Shown: positions 1 to 12,177, numbered from the stretch's first letter. The stretch: DNA of 64,000 nucleotides from Stachybotrys elegans (GCA_020746835.1 JAGPNK010000012.1:806001-870000); one strand, 5' to 3'. A program made the numbers and translations. Notes: a model not told the origin generated them from the letters alone.

Positions 1-669
1 CGCAAGGTCACCCACAGCTTCTCCCAGTTTTCCGTCGTCGCCACCATCCAGGGTACATCAGCCAAGACGGTCGTCGTCGGCGCCCACCAGGACTCCATCA
101 ACAGCCGCAGCCCGACCGGCGAGGCCGCAGGCGCCGATGACGATGGCTCCGGCAGCATGGCCATCCTCGAGGCCTTCCGTACCATCCTGACCGACTCGCG
201 CATCAGCGCCGGCCAGGCCCCCAACACGCTCGAGTTCCACTGGTATGCCGGAGAGGAGGCTGGTCTCCTGGGCAGCCAGGCCATCTTCCAGCAGTACGCC
301 CGCGACGGCAAGAACGTCGCCGCCATGCTCAACCAGGACATGGTCGGCTACAGTCCCCGCAACCAGTTTGGCCTCATCACCGACAATACCAACGCGCAGC
401 TTAACGCCTTCACCAGGCTCGTCATCGGCCGGTACGCCAGCATCGGCTTTGTTGAGACGCGCTGCGGCTACGCCTGCAGTGACCACGCCAGTGCCACGCG
501 ATCGGGATACCCAGCCTCCTTCGTCTTCGAGGGTGCCTTTGCCAACTCCAACCCGAGCATCCACACTACTTCCGACACCATTGCCAACATCAACTTCAAC
601 CATATTTACGAGCACGGCAAGCTTATCCTTGGTTTCTTGACGGAGCTTGCATTCAGCCCAAACATCTAG
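1..669 (+). CDS. M28 family metallo-aminopeptidase, 3' part (5' end outside window)
   Basis: Frame 1 is open from the first base to a TAG at 667-669, giving the last 222 residues of a secreted zinc aminopeptidase of the fungal leucine aminopeptidase type. Metal ligands of the co-catalytic two-zinc site are visible in family order: His in GAHQDS, Asp in GADDDGSGS, the GEE pair (catalytic and bridging Glu), Asp in NQDM and the last His in SIHTTSD. A Cys pair (RCGYACSD) matches the disulfide of secreted fungal members. Such enzymes release N-terminal residues from peptides outside the cell. The signal peptide and propeptide would lie upstream of the window. No intron is seen in this part. Confidence 0.93.
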   Translation, partial: RKVTHSFSQFSVVATIQGTSAKTVVVGAHQDSINSRSPTGEAAGADDDGSGSMAILEAFRTILTDSRISAGQAPNTLEFHWYAGEEAGLLGSQAIFQQYARDGKNVAAMLNQDMVGYSPRNQFGLITDNTNAQLNAFTRLVIGRYASIGFVETRCGYACSDHASATRSGYPASFVFEGAFANSNPSIHTTSDTIANINFNHIYEHGKLILGFLTELAFSPNI

Positions 670-896
670 TTTCTTGTGCATGATCACGGGCGTGGAAAGC
701 AGGGGCAGAGGTTTGGAGCGAGTCATAGGAGAACGATAATTTAAAAGCACCGAGTTTGAGCTGTAGTTTCTCTTTAACCCTGTCAGCCCTCGTGATTTCG
801 GACACGCCATTCGTTGAGATACCCACGTCGACATCTCACCCCATCAAGTGTCGCGTCTCGCTTCATGATACTCCTTGAAGTACCTTCGTCCACATA

Positions 897-2441
897 TTAC
901 CCCGAGGACATGGGGACATTTTTAGCAAATGCATCTTTGATGACTCCCAGCCCTGGTTTGAGTGAGCAAACAGGGTTTAAGCCATTGGTGCTCATCACAA
1001 AAGGATTCTCGCCATCACGATACAAAAAAGCCTCTACCTCTCTGTCAATGTCCAACACTCTCCCTGCTATCCCGCCTGGGTCACGCAAATGTATCTTCAA
1101 CGCAGGCTGTATATCTCGTTCCTTCCACCCAGAAGTTTCGTAGACGGACGTCAGGAGTCCGTGGTAATGCCCCTGCATAAACTCGAGGCAGCTCAGCTCG
1201 ATTGTGCGAATCGTTGGCGGGAGGTGCTGTAGGACTTCCTGCATCACATCGTCCTGCCGCACCCAGAATCCCGATAAGCCAAAATGCTGTAGACGAGACA
1301 ATGATTTGGGGGTGAACAAGAACTCGAGAGGGAGTCGCCTCTGTTCTGGTCTCCATATGTAGTTCTCTCGTGGTGGCATATTGCCCCTAAGGACGAGGTG
1401 CTCAAGACCCAGGCCACTGGATGCATTTTGGAGCGCACGCGGGAGAGGTCCAGACCTCATCCAAGTCAAACATTCATGCCCCTGCTCCTCTCCATCCAGC
1501 ATGAAATCCAGCTGCAGATGCGTAAACTGTGGCCCAGAGATGACCATTTCTAAGTTGTGGGCAGTGCTCGTTTCGTGCTTGAATATGTTTTTGTTGAGAC
1601 CGCTATTCAGATCGTGGCCATCAATCTCCAATTGCACTATCCTGTCGAGGCTGAACTGATTGCGCGCGAGAGCACGCATGGCCGTACGGAAGCCAATCCA
1701 GCTGCTTCCTTCCTCTTTCCATTCTGGACAGGTTTGGCGCACAATTTGGTCGCCAATCCAACCCGAGGGCAAGGGATAGTTGAAATGCGGTGGGAAAGCC
1801 CGGATCATGGGCGTGTTATAGAGCGGATTGAAAGTGCGCCCGTGTGTGGCGCCCGAGATGGTGACCTTCTTAAGTGCTGGGAAGCTGGCCAAACCCGTGT
1901 CAAAGGCCCTTGCAAAGGCCCCAGACTCGATGGCTTCCGTCTGCTCCTCAACGAGCTTGACATAGACCTTCCATGCTTCTCGCCAGGGCAGCTGCTCTAC
2001 GCGCCACCGCTCGCCCCTGTCAATGCCATTGACGTCAAGGAGCTGCTCAATGTTGGCGTGGCAGACGATGTGAAACCAGTTTGGCGGATAGGCGTTTTCG
2101 CAACCAGTGGCATTTGGGCCCGTCTCGAGGCAAAACGCCACCTCATTGACATCCATGATGGTCCCTGCGACGGGCAGCAGGGCATCGTCAACGACAATCT
2201 CAGTGATTCTCTTGTTGAAGTCCTCGTGTGCGGCAATGCCGAGAAAAACCTCAATGTTGAGAGGATTGGGCGAGAGAAAGGCGCGCGTCAGGCGCAAGGA
2301 TGCGGAGGCGGCAAAGAAGCGGCATGCCAGGCGAAGATTCTTGATGTCGCGATTGCTGAGATGAGCCGTGACTTCGGCGACAACCTCGTATGGGAGAAGG
2401 GTATACGCGGGCGAATTGATAGCCATGGGAAAGTCAGCCAT
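897..2441 (-). CDS. F-box domain protein, 514 aa
   Basis: One uninterrupted reading frame starting at an ATG at 2441. Residues about 15-50 (LLPYEVVAEVTAHLSNRDI followed by NLRLACRFFAASA) fit the F-box, the Skp1-binding module of SCF ubiquitin ligases. The rest has scattered Leu-rich stretches (for example LQHFGLSGFWV) but no repeat I can name, as usual for fungal F-box proteins of about 500 aa. The substrate is unknown. The gene converges on the aminopeptidase, with 227 bp between the stops. A second in-frame Met six residues downstream could also serve as start. Confidence 0.85.
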   Translation of the reverse strand: MADFPMAINSPAYTLLPYEVVAEVTAHLSNRDIKNLRLACRFFAASASLRLTRAFLSPNPLNIEVFLGIAAHEDFNKRITEIVVDDALLPVAGTIMDVNEVAFCLETGPNATGCENAYPPNWFHIVCHANIEQLLDVNGIDRGERWRVEQLPWREAWKVYVKLVEEQTEAIESGAFARAFDTGLASFPALKKVTISGATHGRTFNPLYNTPMIRAFPPHFNYPLPSGWIGDQIVRQTCPEWKEEGSSWIGFRTAMRALARNQFSLDRIVQLEIDGHDLNSGLNKNIFKHETSTAHNLEMVISGPQFTHLQLDFMLDGEEQGHECLTWMRSGPLPRALQNASSGLGLEHLVLRGNMPPRENYIWRPEQRRLPLEFLFTPKSLSRLQHFGLSGFWVRQDDVMQEVLQHLPPTIRTIELSCLEFMQGHYHGLLTSVYETSGWKERDIQPALKIHLRDPGGIAGRVLDIDREVEAFLYRDGENPFVMSTNGLNPVCSLKPGLGVIKDAFAKNVPMSSG

Positions 2442-2838
2442 ATGTGTGATGGTAGAGAGTATTCGGCCTGTTCATATATCGTATGGTTCAGGTGTTGTTG
2501 AAAGGGCGGGGTGGCGTTCGGGTGATCATCTGCTAAATGCAGCGATGGTCAGCACTGTTATTAATGCTGGTGCCTGATCAACGGAACATGGGCCACGTAA
2601 TGCAATAATTGGCAAGATCTGGCTGCGACTTACTTTTCTCCTTTCTACCTTTCTAAACACGGTATTATCGGCGATACACTATGTTCTATTGGTATTCTCA
2701 CAGAAAAAGGTGTACGTGGACCTTGTGGGATAACGAACAAATGGCTACAGACATGAAATACACATACACATTTAGGTGAAAGGCGTGACGAGAGACACTG
2801 ATATTTTCGTAGCATTACAGCAGAGCTAGGCTTTTTCC
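2442..2838. other. Intergenic, no gene seen
   Basis: About 400 bp between the F-box gene start and the Clr5-gene stop. It holds the F-box promoter and the 3' region of the Clr5 gene. I see no conserved open frame, RNA gene or repeat. Confidence 0.5.
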
Positions 2839-2839
2839 A

Positions 2840-5672
2840 TCAGAACAAGATATCCAGTCCCTGCCTTTGGAAATGCTCCTGATCCAGGAACTCCGCTGAC
2901 AGGAAGTTCATGTTGAAACGCTTAAACAAGAATGCTCCATATAATTTGCCCAGTTTCCCAGCCGGCAAAAAGGATGATCTGTCCCAAATGTCCATGTTCA
3001 TGAAGTAGCCATCGCTCACGTCAACTGCAGTCGGAAGAAGCCAATCATCTGCATCTTCAAACCAGCCACACGGCGAGTGTCTTTTCATCATGTTGCTTTG
3101 ATAAAACTCGTTTTGCCAGTCGATAGAACTACCTTCCAGCCACTCAAGAAGCTCTTTCATCCCAAATCTGTCAGAAATCCATCCATCTTCGGATGTGATT
3201 CTGCGGTATGTCAGCCACTCGGTCTGAATCGAGGCCCACAGACGGCCAAAAGTGGGATCAGTATGCGGAAGCTTGAGCCGTTCGTGAATGTAACCATGAC
3301 AACAATCATGCATTTCATATTTTTCATATCTTTGATATCTCTCATGTCTTTCATTTTCATCACCGAAATGATTTCCCTTAGGACAATCCTCGGAACATTC
3401 TGGAGCCAAGAGTGCGCAGTAACTGTCAAGAGATGGCATCATCTTCCACTTTTTGTATATGTATATATCCCTCTTGCGATGGACAAAAAGTTGGTAGATG
3501 CATCCCCATCCTGTTTGGCAATCTTCAGTCCAAGCCTCTCTCACATGATCAGGAACGGCTTCCATGAGCTTCAGAGGGCAGAGTGGCTTGTGTGAACACA
3601 CTCCCGATGCTTCATTTTGCAAGATTTCCACAACCGAAATGTCTACTTCCAGAGACACATCGGCGCCCAATGAAATGAGAGTAGCCAGTACCGCAAGGGC
3701 CCCGAATAGTGTTTCACCGGGCATTCCATGCTGTGCCAAATAAAAGGCAACTACGACAACAGTGTGTAGTGGCCGAAGTTTGAGTTCCAATCCGCATTCT
3801 GTGCATCGTCGGATGAAAAGGCCGCTACGTGTGTTGACATCAGGGCGTGAGGAAGGGGCGTATATATGAATGATGGCATGGCAGATTGCCTGTACTGCGG
3901 TGTGGCAAAAGCAATGCTTCCACGAAGATGGGACTCGAGCAAAGCCATTCTTGAAGAGCTCGCGAACTTGCGGGTGCTCAGGATTCCATCTGCCGCAAAT
4001 ATCTTGTTCCTCGCCAGGGAATCGATTGGTAGAGCGAAATGCATGGCTGACGTCGGCGGGGTGTATTCTCGTATGAGACCTCAAAACAGATAGCATGAGC
4101 GCGTCCAAAATCGTGTGCCCATCCTTGTCGATATTATTGCGGAAAATGAAGTCTTCGGGAAGGCAATGAAACAATTCACCGAACATTCCGCAGCAACCAT
4201 GCCCACCGTTGATAAACGCAGCAGCAAGGTGAAATGGATAGATGTCGGGAAGCCCAGGTGGACACTTTCTTTTGTCAGACAAGTCATATATGAGATCGGA
4301 ATTCCCCGCAATGATTGCCAGCTTCCAAGCATCCAATCCAAGAAGGCGCTTGTCATTCTGTATCGACTCAAGCATACAGTCTGATGATATTGGTAAATCT
4401 GAGCAAGGAGTATCGGTAAAATCGCCACTAGCTAAGGTTTGGTGAAGCATGTGCGTAAAGCTGCTCGGCGGCTCCGATGTAGCAGCTGGCTGGCTGGGGT
4501 GACTGACGTTGTTAACGGGAGCGAAGGACTCCTCGCCTAGGTGAATTGACCACTGGCAGAGTTCGGTTGGCGGAGAAGGCAAATTGGTGGCAGAGCGAGA
4601 GCCCGGCGATGGACTTGGAGAAGAGCTTAAGAACCTCGAAGAGCTCCACATTCTAGGCGGTTGGGTTGAGTGCTGTGTTGGAAATTGCATGGGAACCCGG
4701 ACTGTGTTGGAGGGTTCTCGTCCCCAACCACGAGCTAGATGAAGGCCGTGCAGGTAAAAGTCGTGAAAGTAATCGATCAAAACTCTGTGTGCCGGAAGAT
4801 ACCAAAGTAAGCAAACGGCCTAACGTATGATGGTTGCAATGACTTGCCGCCGTTGTTCCGAGCCAAGACTGACAAGAAGGTCCGTTGTCCGTCCTTGAAG
4901 GAAAAGGTTTGTATGTTGTTGTCTGGCGTACTGGTAGACAAGGTCCATATTTGGCGATGGGGCGTTCGCTCCACCACTTGGGCTCGTTGCTTCTGGGCTT
5001 CGGATGTTCAAATAGGATGGGGTTGTACCGAGTGGCCCGAAAGGTGAATGCTCATTTGGATCTTGCCTTATGGTTGAGACGAAAGCTGCGTATGGAAGGG
5101 TCCAGGACGAAAGCCTTGCACAGTGGTTTAGTCACGGCCACGCTTGCTAAACGAATAGATGCTTACAGTCCAGGCATCATAGGCTCAGGTAGCCTATGGT
5201 TCATCTTGCCCGTGATGTACCGAGCAAGCTTCCGAGGGCTGAAGCTCTGTGTTTGATCGCCATGTTGAACCTGAACAAGCGACGTGCTTGTGCCGGGCCG
5301 TTTACGTCTTCCGAGCGCACTGGCGACGTCTTCCTTCTCGTCTCGCACAAGGCGTTTCGCAACGTTCCATTGTCGGAAGTGGTTTCGGTACTCGTTGGGG
5401 CTATGTGGATGTAGAGAGCAGGGTTAGCAGATTTATTGGGATGCGAATGGGAGGGCCTACGTAGCATGAAAGCCATAGTGAACCTTCATAAAGTCAACGA
5501 TTTGAGGAACTGTGCCTGTTTTCCGGCCACTGTCGCTGTGCTCGCGAGTGTAGAGTTGAACGATGACGGGTTTTAGGTGCTCCCAACGTTCCTTGTGTCG
5601 TATGTGCTGGAATTTTTCTTTCCCTGATTGGGGCCGCAGGTCCTGCCATAGTTGTTCCATGCTGCTACGCAT
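2840..5672 (-). CDS. Clr5-domain protein, about 892 aa, four exons
   Basis: Proposed exons, in coding order: 5672-5461, 5400-5167, 5114-4825, 4782-2840. The first intron is clear (GTAGGC...CATAG, 60 bp); joining restores a Clr5 domain at about residues 20-75: KERWEHLKPVIVQLYTREH, then FMKVHYGFHATPNEYRNHF and RQWNVAKRL. Clr5 is a fungal DNA-binding-like domain named after a fission-yeast silencing factor. Exons 3 and 4 join to LGSEQRRQ...YFHDFYLHGLHLARGWG, a segment I associate with this family. The long C-terminal part has no domain I can name; it is Cys/His-rich and carries weak ankyrin-like stretches. The last intron would be only 42 bp, so that junction is the least certain; otherwise the terminal 2.84-4.78 kb frame would be a separate gene without a good ATG. 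Confidence 0.65.
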
Positions 5673-6669
5673 AACTGCGGGGCTAGTAATGAGAGGTCGA
5701 GGAAGGCAATGGTAGTATTCGGTCGGGAAGAAAGCAAGGGTAGGAGAATGGGAGAAGAAGAGAAGATGGGAAATTTCAGCCTGCGCGGGGCGCCAGTCCA
5801 ACTGCAGCCTGGTGGATGTGTCTGCCTTGCACAGTCCGCGGTCCGCGTGGTTGCCTTAAGGCAATCCGGGATACCAGTGACTGATGTTGCATACAGAACG
5901 AAGACCCGTCCTTGTATCAAAGAGGGATGTAAGTCCATCGGCGAGACACAATCGAAAAGGACCCCGGTGGACTCCGAGGAGGACAGGGGTAGCCAGGCCT
6001 TGAAAAAGTGTGAAGGGGGGTGGCTTTGTTCATGTGGGTCTTGACGACAGTTTGAAAGGGGGAGGTCAGCCCAAAGACTTGGGTCGGAGAAGAGGGGGGG
6101 AGGACGTGGGACGTCTGACCAACAGTGCTGAGTGAGGCATTGGTGTGGGTGGGTGGTCCCGAACAAAAGATTGCAGGCCAATCGACTCGAGTATCCTCGC
6201 AGGCACTTCCATGCCGTTGTTGATTCGCCTTGACAAAATGTCACCGACCAATGGACAGAGCTGCCGAGACCCCACCGCATCCCACCATCCGCAGACGACG
6301 ACCCAGTTCCAGGGGGTTTGTCCCTACGTGCATGGGGCGGGAGGTAGTGGAACGAAGTCGGCAGGCTGTAGGATGGTCGTCCATGTAATGATAGAGTGAT
6401 TTGAAGCAGTAAACCATAGCAAGCTACTATGACTTTGCCATACCACTACCACCCTACCAGCCAGTATGCATATATGTGCCCGTTTCCTTCTCTTCTTCAT
6501 GCCCACTCCTCTTCTTTTCCACTGCCATCTTCATAAACAACATTTCCCAAGCTTGCTTCCTCTTCTTTTCAGACCCTACCAAACTGTCTTGCCACCTATT
6601 GCTCGTACAGCCTTCTACATCTTCCTTCTCCTGCCCGTATCAAGACGACCTCCCTGCGCTGTTGACAAA
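5673..6669. other. Divergent promoter region between the Clr5 gene and a small + strand gene
   Basis: The stretch has no convincing gene. From about 6466 to 6660 the + strand is rich in C and T, typical of fungal promoters and 5' leaders, which supports transcription toward the small gene starting at 6670. Overlapping frames in 5573-6280 are low-complexity and have no family resemblance. Confidence 0.5.
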
Positions 6670-6935
6670 ATGCCCAATAGGTAAGCCGCTTTGCTTCCCC
6701 CTTCTCAAACAGGCAAGCATCTGATCTTCATGTCTCCAGTTCCAGCCCCGACAATTGGAGCACCGTCGCTCGAAACGGTTCCCCTCGTCCTACGTCTAAG
6801 AAGACTTCCAAATCGAAGAAGTCTTCTCGACCGAACAGAAGAGCGAGCAAGGCGGAGAAGATTCAGGTGCAGAATGAAATGCTGCTGGGTGTTGGGTCGC
6901 ACCTAGATGACCATGTGGACAGCAAATCGGTTTAG
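6670..6935 (+). CDS. Small basic protein, 68 aa, two exons, unknown function
   Basis: Exon 1 6670-6680 encodes MPN plus two bases; a 59 bp intron (GTAAGC...CTCCAG) joins it to exon 2 at 6740-6935. The protein begins MPNSSSPDNWSTVARNG, then has a Lys/Ser/Arg-rich middle (SKKTSKSKKSSRPNRRASK) and an acidic end (HLDDHVDSKSV). I do not recognise a family. Support for a real gene: clean splice signals, a pyrimidine-rich leader upstream, and coding-like codon use. The same frame stays open for 33 more codons after the TAG, up to a TAA at 7035-7037 (see findings), so the true 3' end is uncertain. Confidence 0.5.
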
Positions 6936-7037
6936 GGTCATGTCCTGCAGGCATCTCCTCGATGCACACTTGGTCCGGACATTTGGCAGGTCTATGTCGG
7001 CGTCAAGTCCAAGTTCCTCAGTCTTAACAGTTTGTAA

Positions 7038-8338
7038 GGCCGCAAGACTATATGTACGCTATAATATCCGGATTATTACCTATAACTTCATGTCTTTCTC
7101 TGTTCATCATAAAGGGCCTCCTCGAAGTCGCTGGTATCCCAATAGGACACACGAACAAGAAAATTCCACATCTGTATTGCATTAGAGGACAGGAAGGATC
7201 GCATCGCATCTCCCTTCTGGCGCTCAGCTACGGAGCGCTAGGCCAAAAAGGGATATTCCCATTTTCCATGGTGTCCGTGCGTGCCTCTGGGCATCTATCC
7301 GCACCCCCCTCACAGGAACAGAACCCGATGAATGGGTCTCGTTCTACCTCCGTACATAGAAGTTTGCAGAGAAGCGCAGCAGCCCTGGGCGGTGAGGCAA
7401 CGCCATGGCCCTACTAAGGCCCTGCGACAGGGTCAGTGCCTCACAGCTTGTCATACATTCTCCCCGATGCACCTGCGCGCAGGCTTTTCGATTTAGCGTT
7501 TTCGTATCACACAAGCCTGGAGCTCCAGGCTTCCGGGAGAAGTGCTATCATAGATGCCACAACATAGCTCGGACCGATGATAGGGTTGTAGATTAGACTT
7601 GGTCATATCCTTCTCTGGCCACGATATTATCGGGCAGGACCAGCAGCAAGTCCCATCCCCGTGTATGGACAAGGACGGCCTGACTCGTCACTCTGGGCTG
7701 GTGATGAAGCCTCTACGATCGCACGGACCAAAGACGGCCTGGTTTTGGCTCGCAGTGCAAGGGTGTGTCATGACGGGCAATGGGACGAAGTATCGTATTC
7801 CCTGGGGGACGTCACGCTTCCCGCACCCGCACGATCCATGCGACCATGGTGGGTTTGTTGGTTGTTGGTTGTTGGTTGTTGGTTGCGCCGCCAGCACCCT
7901 GGACGATCCACGCGCCTTGATAAGACGCCCAGACACCAGCGCCCCAGGAGGGGGTGTGGAAACACGAAAGAGAAGAGGGGCAGGTGGAAAATGATTTTCT
8001 GGAGAGCAAGAGGTCAGGGAACGGCGACAGGCGTCTTCCCTGTTGGCACATCTGCATATGTGTTTCTGCTCAACTGGCTGGTAAGCCAAAGAAAAAAAAA
8101 AAAGGCTCCGTGGGGACGGATAATCCTTCCAAAAGTCGCGGGTACCCATATTTTATGCTTTATTTTAATGGATCTTTCGCCTGTATCGCTGACATCCTAC
8201 CGTCATCTACGGAGTACTCCGTAGTTAAATGGCGTTGAGCATCCTCCTTGACAAGATTAAGGTTGATGTTCAACAGGCTGGTCAGCAGTACAGTAAACAA
8301 CAGCAATTTTCAGACTCTCATCAATTTGCGGATCGCAT
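7038..8338. other. Long intergenic stretch without a supported gene
   Basis: Several open frames of 60-190 codons occur but none has family resemblance, a good start or convincing introns. It contains a short tandem repeat (7855-7885), an A-run near 8093-8104 and a perfect 18 bp palindrome (8207-8224). Confidence 0.5.
7855..7885. repeat. Tandem heptamer repeat, unit TTGTTGG, about 4.4 copies
   Basis: Four perfect copies of TTGTTGG plus a partial fifth stand in a row. It is a microsatellite-like stretch with no associated gene. Confidence 0.9.
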
Positions 8339-8817
8339 TCAATCCATCGGCCAGCTACCATACTGATAGCAAGAGCTGTGGCTCATGAGGGTCATTGACC
8401 CGTGGGTCGGCACCGTGGAATAGTCCAGTCCTATGGCATTGACAGCATTAGTATTGTATTGAGGATAGCCAAATGATGATAGAGTCATCCACTTGTAGGC
8501 TGCATCCTCAAGCCTTTGTGCACTACGATATTGATACTCCTGTCCAGATTTCACGATCTCGCTCGAGTGTCGTCGTCCTCAATAGCCATACGATATCTCC
8601 CCAGGTCTCCGAGGCACTCCATCCACGTCTCTTTAAATACTGACACAGTTTCGTAAAGCAAAGCCATGATGAAGTAGGCGAGGTAGATGAAGGAGAGCAT
8701 GTGTTCCAGTGATTCTGGGAGGTTATGCCGTAGAAGGGCTGAATCATAGGACCCGAGTGGATACTTGCACGCTTCTACAGTCACAATAGAGGGGAAGCTA
8801 AGCGTTTCGGCTCGCTA
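8339..8817 (-). pseudogene. Fragment of an Est1-like DNA/RNA-binding domain protein, frameshifted
   Basis: On the minus strand, 8817 down to about 8555 reads KYPLGSYDSALLRHNLPES, then SLEHMLSFIYLAYFIMALL and ECLGDLGRYRMAIEDDD. I recognise this as the core of fungal proteins with an Est1/SMG7-type TPR and DNA/RNA-binding domain, involved in telomere or nonsense-mediated-decay functions in characterised relatives. The frame then breaks: an apparent 4-base insertion after DDDTR moves the expected continuation (RDREIWTGVS) into the next frame. No start, no upstream domain and no conserved continuation follow. The piece lies 24 bp from the stop of the mdm20-like gene, so it is best read as a relic. 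Confidence 0.55.
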
Positions 8818-8841
8818 GTTGATTCTAATGCTCCGATCGTC

Positions 8842-11800
8842 CTACCTCCATGATGAAACCTGTTGCCAGCCATCTAAATTTGATCTCCAGCTACCAACCA
8901 GTTCCCCCACGGGCTTCTGATTGCTAAGCGCCTGAAAAGACGAACCATCGTTGGACAACCACTCTTTCAACTGGGCTTCGAAACCACGTCCAGTCGACAA
9001 ATTCTCGTTCATTTTCACCATCAGAGCACTCTCTTGATAGAGGACGGCTTCCGAAGTTGTCTGCAAATCTTTGAGCTGACTGATAGCCTCTTGCGGCAGC
9101 ACTGAAGTGCCTGACTTGTCTCGGTCGTGTTCCCTGGCGCTCAGCGTAACGAGCCACCTTGAAGATGTGCGTACGGCAATCGCAGCGTCGCGCAGTATAG
9201 CAATGTTGTGGATTGACGCGAGCGCAGTCACGGTGCTTTCGGCGTTATTCTCCAGAAGGGGCATGCTCTTGTGCATGTCTTGCAATGCAATCTCGACAGC
9301 CTCCTTTAATCCGGTGAAGTCTGCGACATGGGCAGGCGAGGCAATGAGACTAGCACCCAATGGCAGTAACCCACTTAACAGACCAAGAATTCGATAATAG
9401 GCTGCCTCCGCTGAAGTGCAGGAAGTTGCAGCGTTGGGGATAAACCTTTGAAGTGAGTTGCAGATCTGGCTCATCTTCTCCAGCACATAAACTTGGTCGG
9501 CATTCGATGAAGCGTCGTGGGTAGGAGGTGGTTTGTAAACAAGCACATCGTGGAAGGCTTCTGCCAGCAGAGATAGATGCATCCGGGAGTTCTGTTCACA
9601 GTCAGCGCGAGCGTCACTGCATGGGCGGTCAAACTTACAGATAATTGGGGTCCAATCCGTAAACGAGCGTATGCAGGCATAGCTGAACTTGCGTCCCACG
9701 ATGGAAAGGAGCCGTAATCCACCGAATCGAGAAGTTTCAAGTCGTCGGTTACCTCGGCTGAGTTTGTTAGTTCATGATCGTTCAGCAGTTGACAAGTGGC
9801 GACTCACTGTAGCGAGGTTCCTGGAGATAGTCTTCAAAGTAATGCCCAAACAGCCTCTCCGAGCGAGCTTCCTCGACAAGAGACAAGGCCCGCGTGCTGC
9901 TGGAGCGGAGACGCTCGACATAGTTGGGCACAGTGAGCAGACTCAGATAGCTGCCCTGAAAGAAGCTTTCAAGCATGGTGCTGGGCGCGCGTTGCCAAAG
10001 AGAGGTACGGTAATGGGACGACAACGTATCCATAAACTCCCAGCCTCGGTCATCCAGAGGGGAGATGACGGATGGTGCGACGGTGGAAACCCGATCAAAG
10101 AAGTGCGGCCCCAGGGAGTCGACAATGGTGCGCTTGACGCCAAGTGTGTCCCAGATATCCCGCGCCCTGTGACCCGAGCCAAACATCAGATGCAAAGAAA
10201 CGAGCAGCATAGAAATTGCAGCGTGCTTTGGGCACTGGGATAGTTGCTGCTCCAGGATGAGAAGTGCACGGAGAAGGTTCCGTAGGATGGCAGGGTTGCG
10301 AGTGGTGTAGAAGGTCTGGAGGCCCAGGAATGACTGTCTGACAAGGCAATAGGTTATCAGAATAGCAAGGTCGGGAAGTATTTCTTTCTGCAAAGCACGT
10401 TCTCCCGAACCATACGCTGTGAGTTTGGCGTGGAGGTCAAGTGCCGCTTGAGACAATTTGGCGAGACATGCATGACATCTGCGTGTCTTGAGAGACGTTC
10501 CGCATATGGTGCACTTGAACTTGGCTTCGCCGGATGAGACGGGGGTGTAGGTAGCCGGGGTTGAAGACAGGAGGTACTGCAGCTTCAAACTCAACAGCTC
10601 AGCTCTTGCTGACTCGATTCGGTTGTCCGTCTTTGCAGCTAGCTCGGGTACGAATTTATACGCGACGGATTGCATCTCTCCAGGCTCCAACTTCTCCACG
10701 AAAGGCTTGATGTCGCCAAAGCACGTTGCGTAACGGAGCTGTGACTGAATAAATGCCTGGAGTTCCTGGACCCACGTGGATAGGACCTCGCCGTCCTTCT
10801 CACCTTCGGGTGCTCGACTGTTGGCTGTGAAGGCGATTGTGAGTTTGGCCAACTGAAGATTACGAGCGTAGACCGGCTTCCGGGTCTGCGAGGCGGTTAC
10901 GTCGGACAAAAGGTCTTGTGCTTCCTTCAGTGCTCTAGGTGCAAGATGTCAGTTAATGGATTCGAGGTCGAGGGACAAACATACCCTGGGGTATTTGATT
11001 CAAGGTTGGAAGCAGCGTCGATGAATTTCTTCCACAGAGACCAATCGCACGTCTGAAGAGACTCCTTATCGTAGGAATCTGCTTTTGACAGCAGCTCCTT
11101 GCAGAGAGGAAACAGCGCCTTCCAGTCCCTCTTGCTGTGTAGCCGAGCCACGCAATGGGCAAAGACCTCTCTGTTGCCGCGTCGGAACTGCTCCAGAGGC
11201 GCAAATATGGGACTGCTTGTGAGTTTTTCCAGATCGGCAGGGGATCCGTGTGCCTCGACAATGTGGTATAGCAGGAGGATGTCCTGTTCGGTCTGCACAC
11301 TTCGAGGCGGGGTGGTGCCCGTCTTTTCTTGCTGCAAGTGATATTAGCATTGTACACCAATAATGGAGCTGGTTGCGAATTATGCTGTACCTTTTCAGTA
11401 AGACCCGCAGCGCGCTCGATCTGTCTCTGGGCGAGAGCGCCGTAGAGCTTCTTCTTTTCGGGTGGTGTATCGGGACTCGTCTGTAATTGTTAGGACCGCC
11501 AGCATAACACCGTCTCAGAGTACATACCGCAAGGAGATGAGTGAGGATAATATTCCAGAACATAAAGTTGGACTCTTCTGGAAATGATTTATCGAGTATG
11601 GCACTAATCTGTAGCATGTTAGTGTGAGGTCATGGCGGATGATGAGACGGGGAATCAGACCTGCTGGGCGCTGATGAGATCCCAGTGTCGAAGGCATTGT
11701 CTGAGACATATCAAGGAAGCAGGCCGGTTCTTGGGGTCCGACTTGACCAATCGGACGCGCAAGGCGCCGAGGGTCTCATGGTGGTCGCTCTCTTCGGCCA

Positions 11801-12154
11801 GGTCGTAGGTCGCCCAGTCAAGGAGATCAATGCCCTCGATGTCCTTGATCAGCGTCTTGCTGTCGACATAGTTCCAGACGGCCGACAAGGCACCAAACTT
11901 GGCAATGGGGTCATCGAGCTGACTTTTGGCACATATAGCCAGTATCTGGACGGTGTTAGGAACAAGGTTCAGTCATGGAGTCCCGAAGAGAAGGTGGTGT
12001 TTGTCAGTTGCTCACGCACCTCATAGTAGACATCCTTGGTGGCGGTCCAGTGCTTCTCAGCCAAACGAATGAGCTGCGGCCAGTCACTGCCGTAGTAGGC
12101 ATTCTCCAGCTCGGGGCCGGCGTCGGACCGGAGACGCGGTTGAGGACGGTACAT
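8842..12154 (-). CDS. mdm20: N-terminal acetyltransferase B auxiliary subunit (Mdm20/Naa25 family), 977 aa, eight exons
   Basis: Exons in coding order: 12154-12020, 11945-11661, 11608-11528, 11480-11391, 11331-10985, 10934-9808, 9757-9639, 9591-8842; every junction keeps frame with GT...AG borders and most introns show CTAAC branch sites. The product matches the non-catalytic NatB subunit in length and layout: N-terminal TPR-like helices (NAYYGSDWPQLIRLAEKHW), a central stretch with YATCFGDIKPFVEKL and a long helical C-terminal half. With the catalytic Naa20 subunit it acetylates nascent proteins starting Met-Asp/Glu/Asn/Gln on the ribosome; in yeast Mdm20 is also needed for actin cables and mitochondrial inheritance. 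A CxxC pair (CTICGTSLKTRRCHAC) lies mid-protein. The second-intron donor GTCTGA is unusual. Confidence 0.85.
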
Positions 12155-12177
12155 GTCTGGCCTGGGCGTGAAGATTT

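Noticed and set aside
7661..8224. 187-codon frame
   Set aside because: Composition follows a microsatellite and an A-run; no start context, introns or family.
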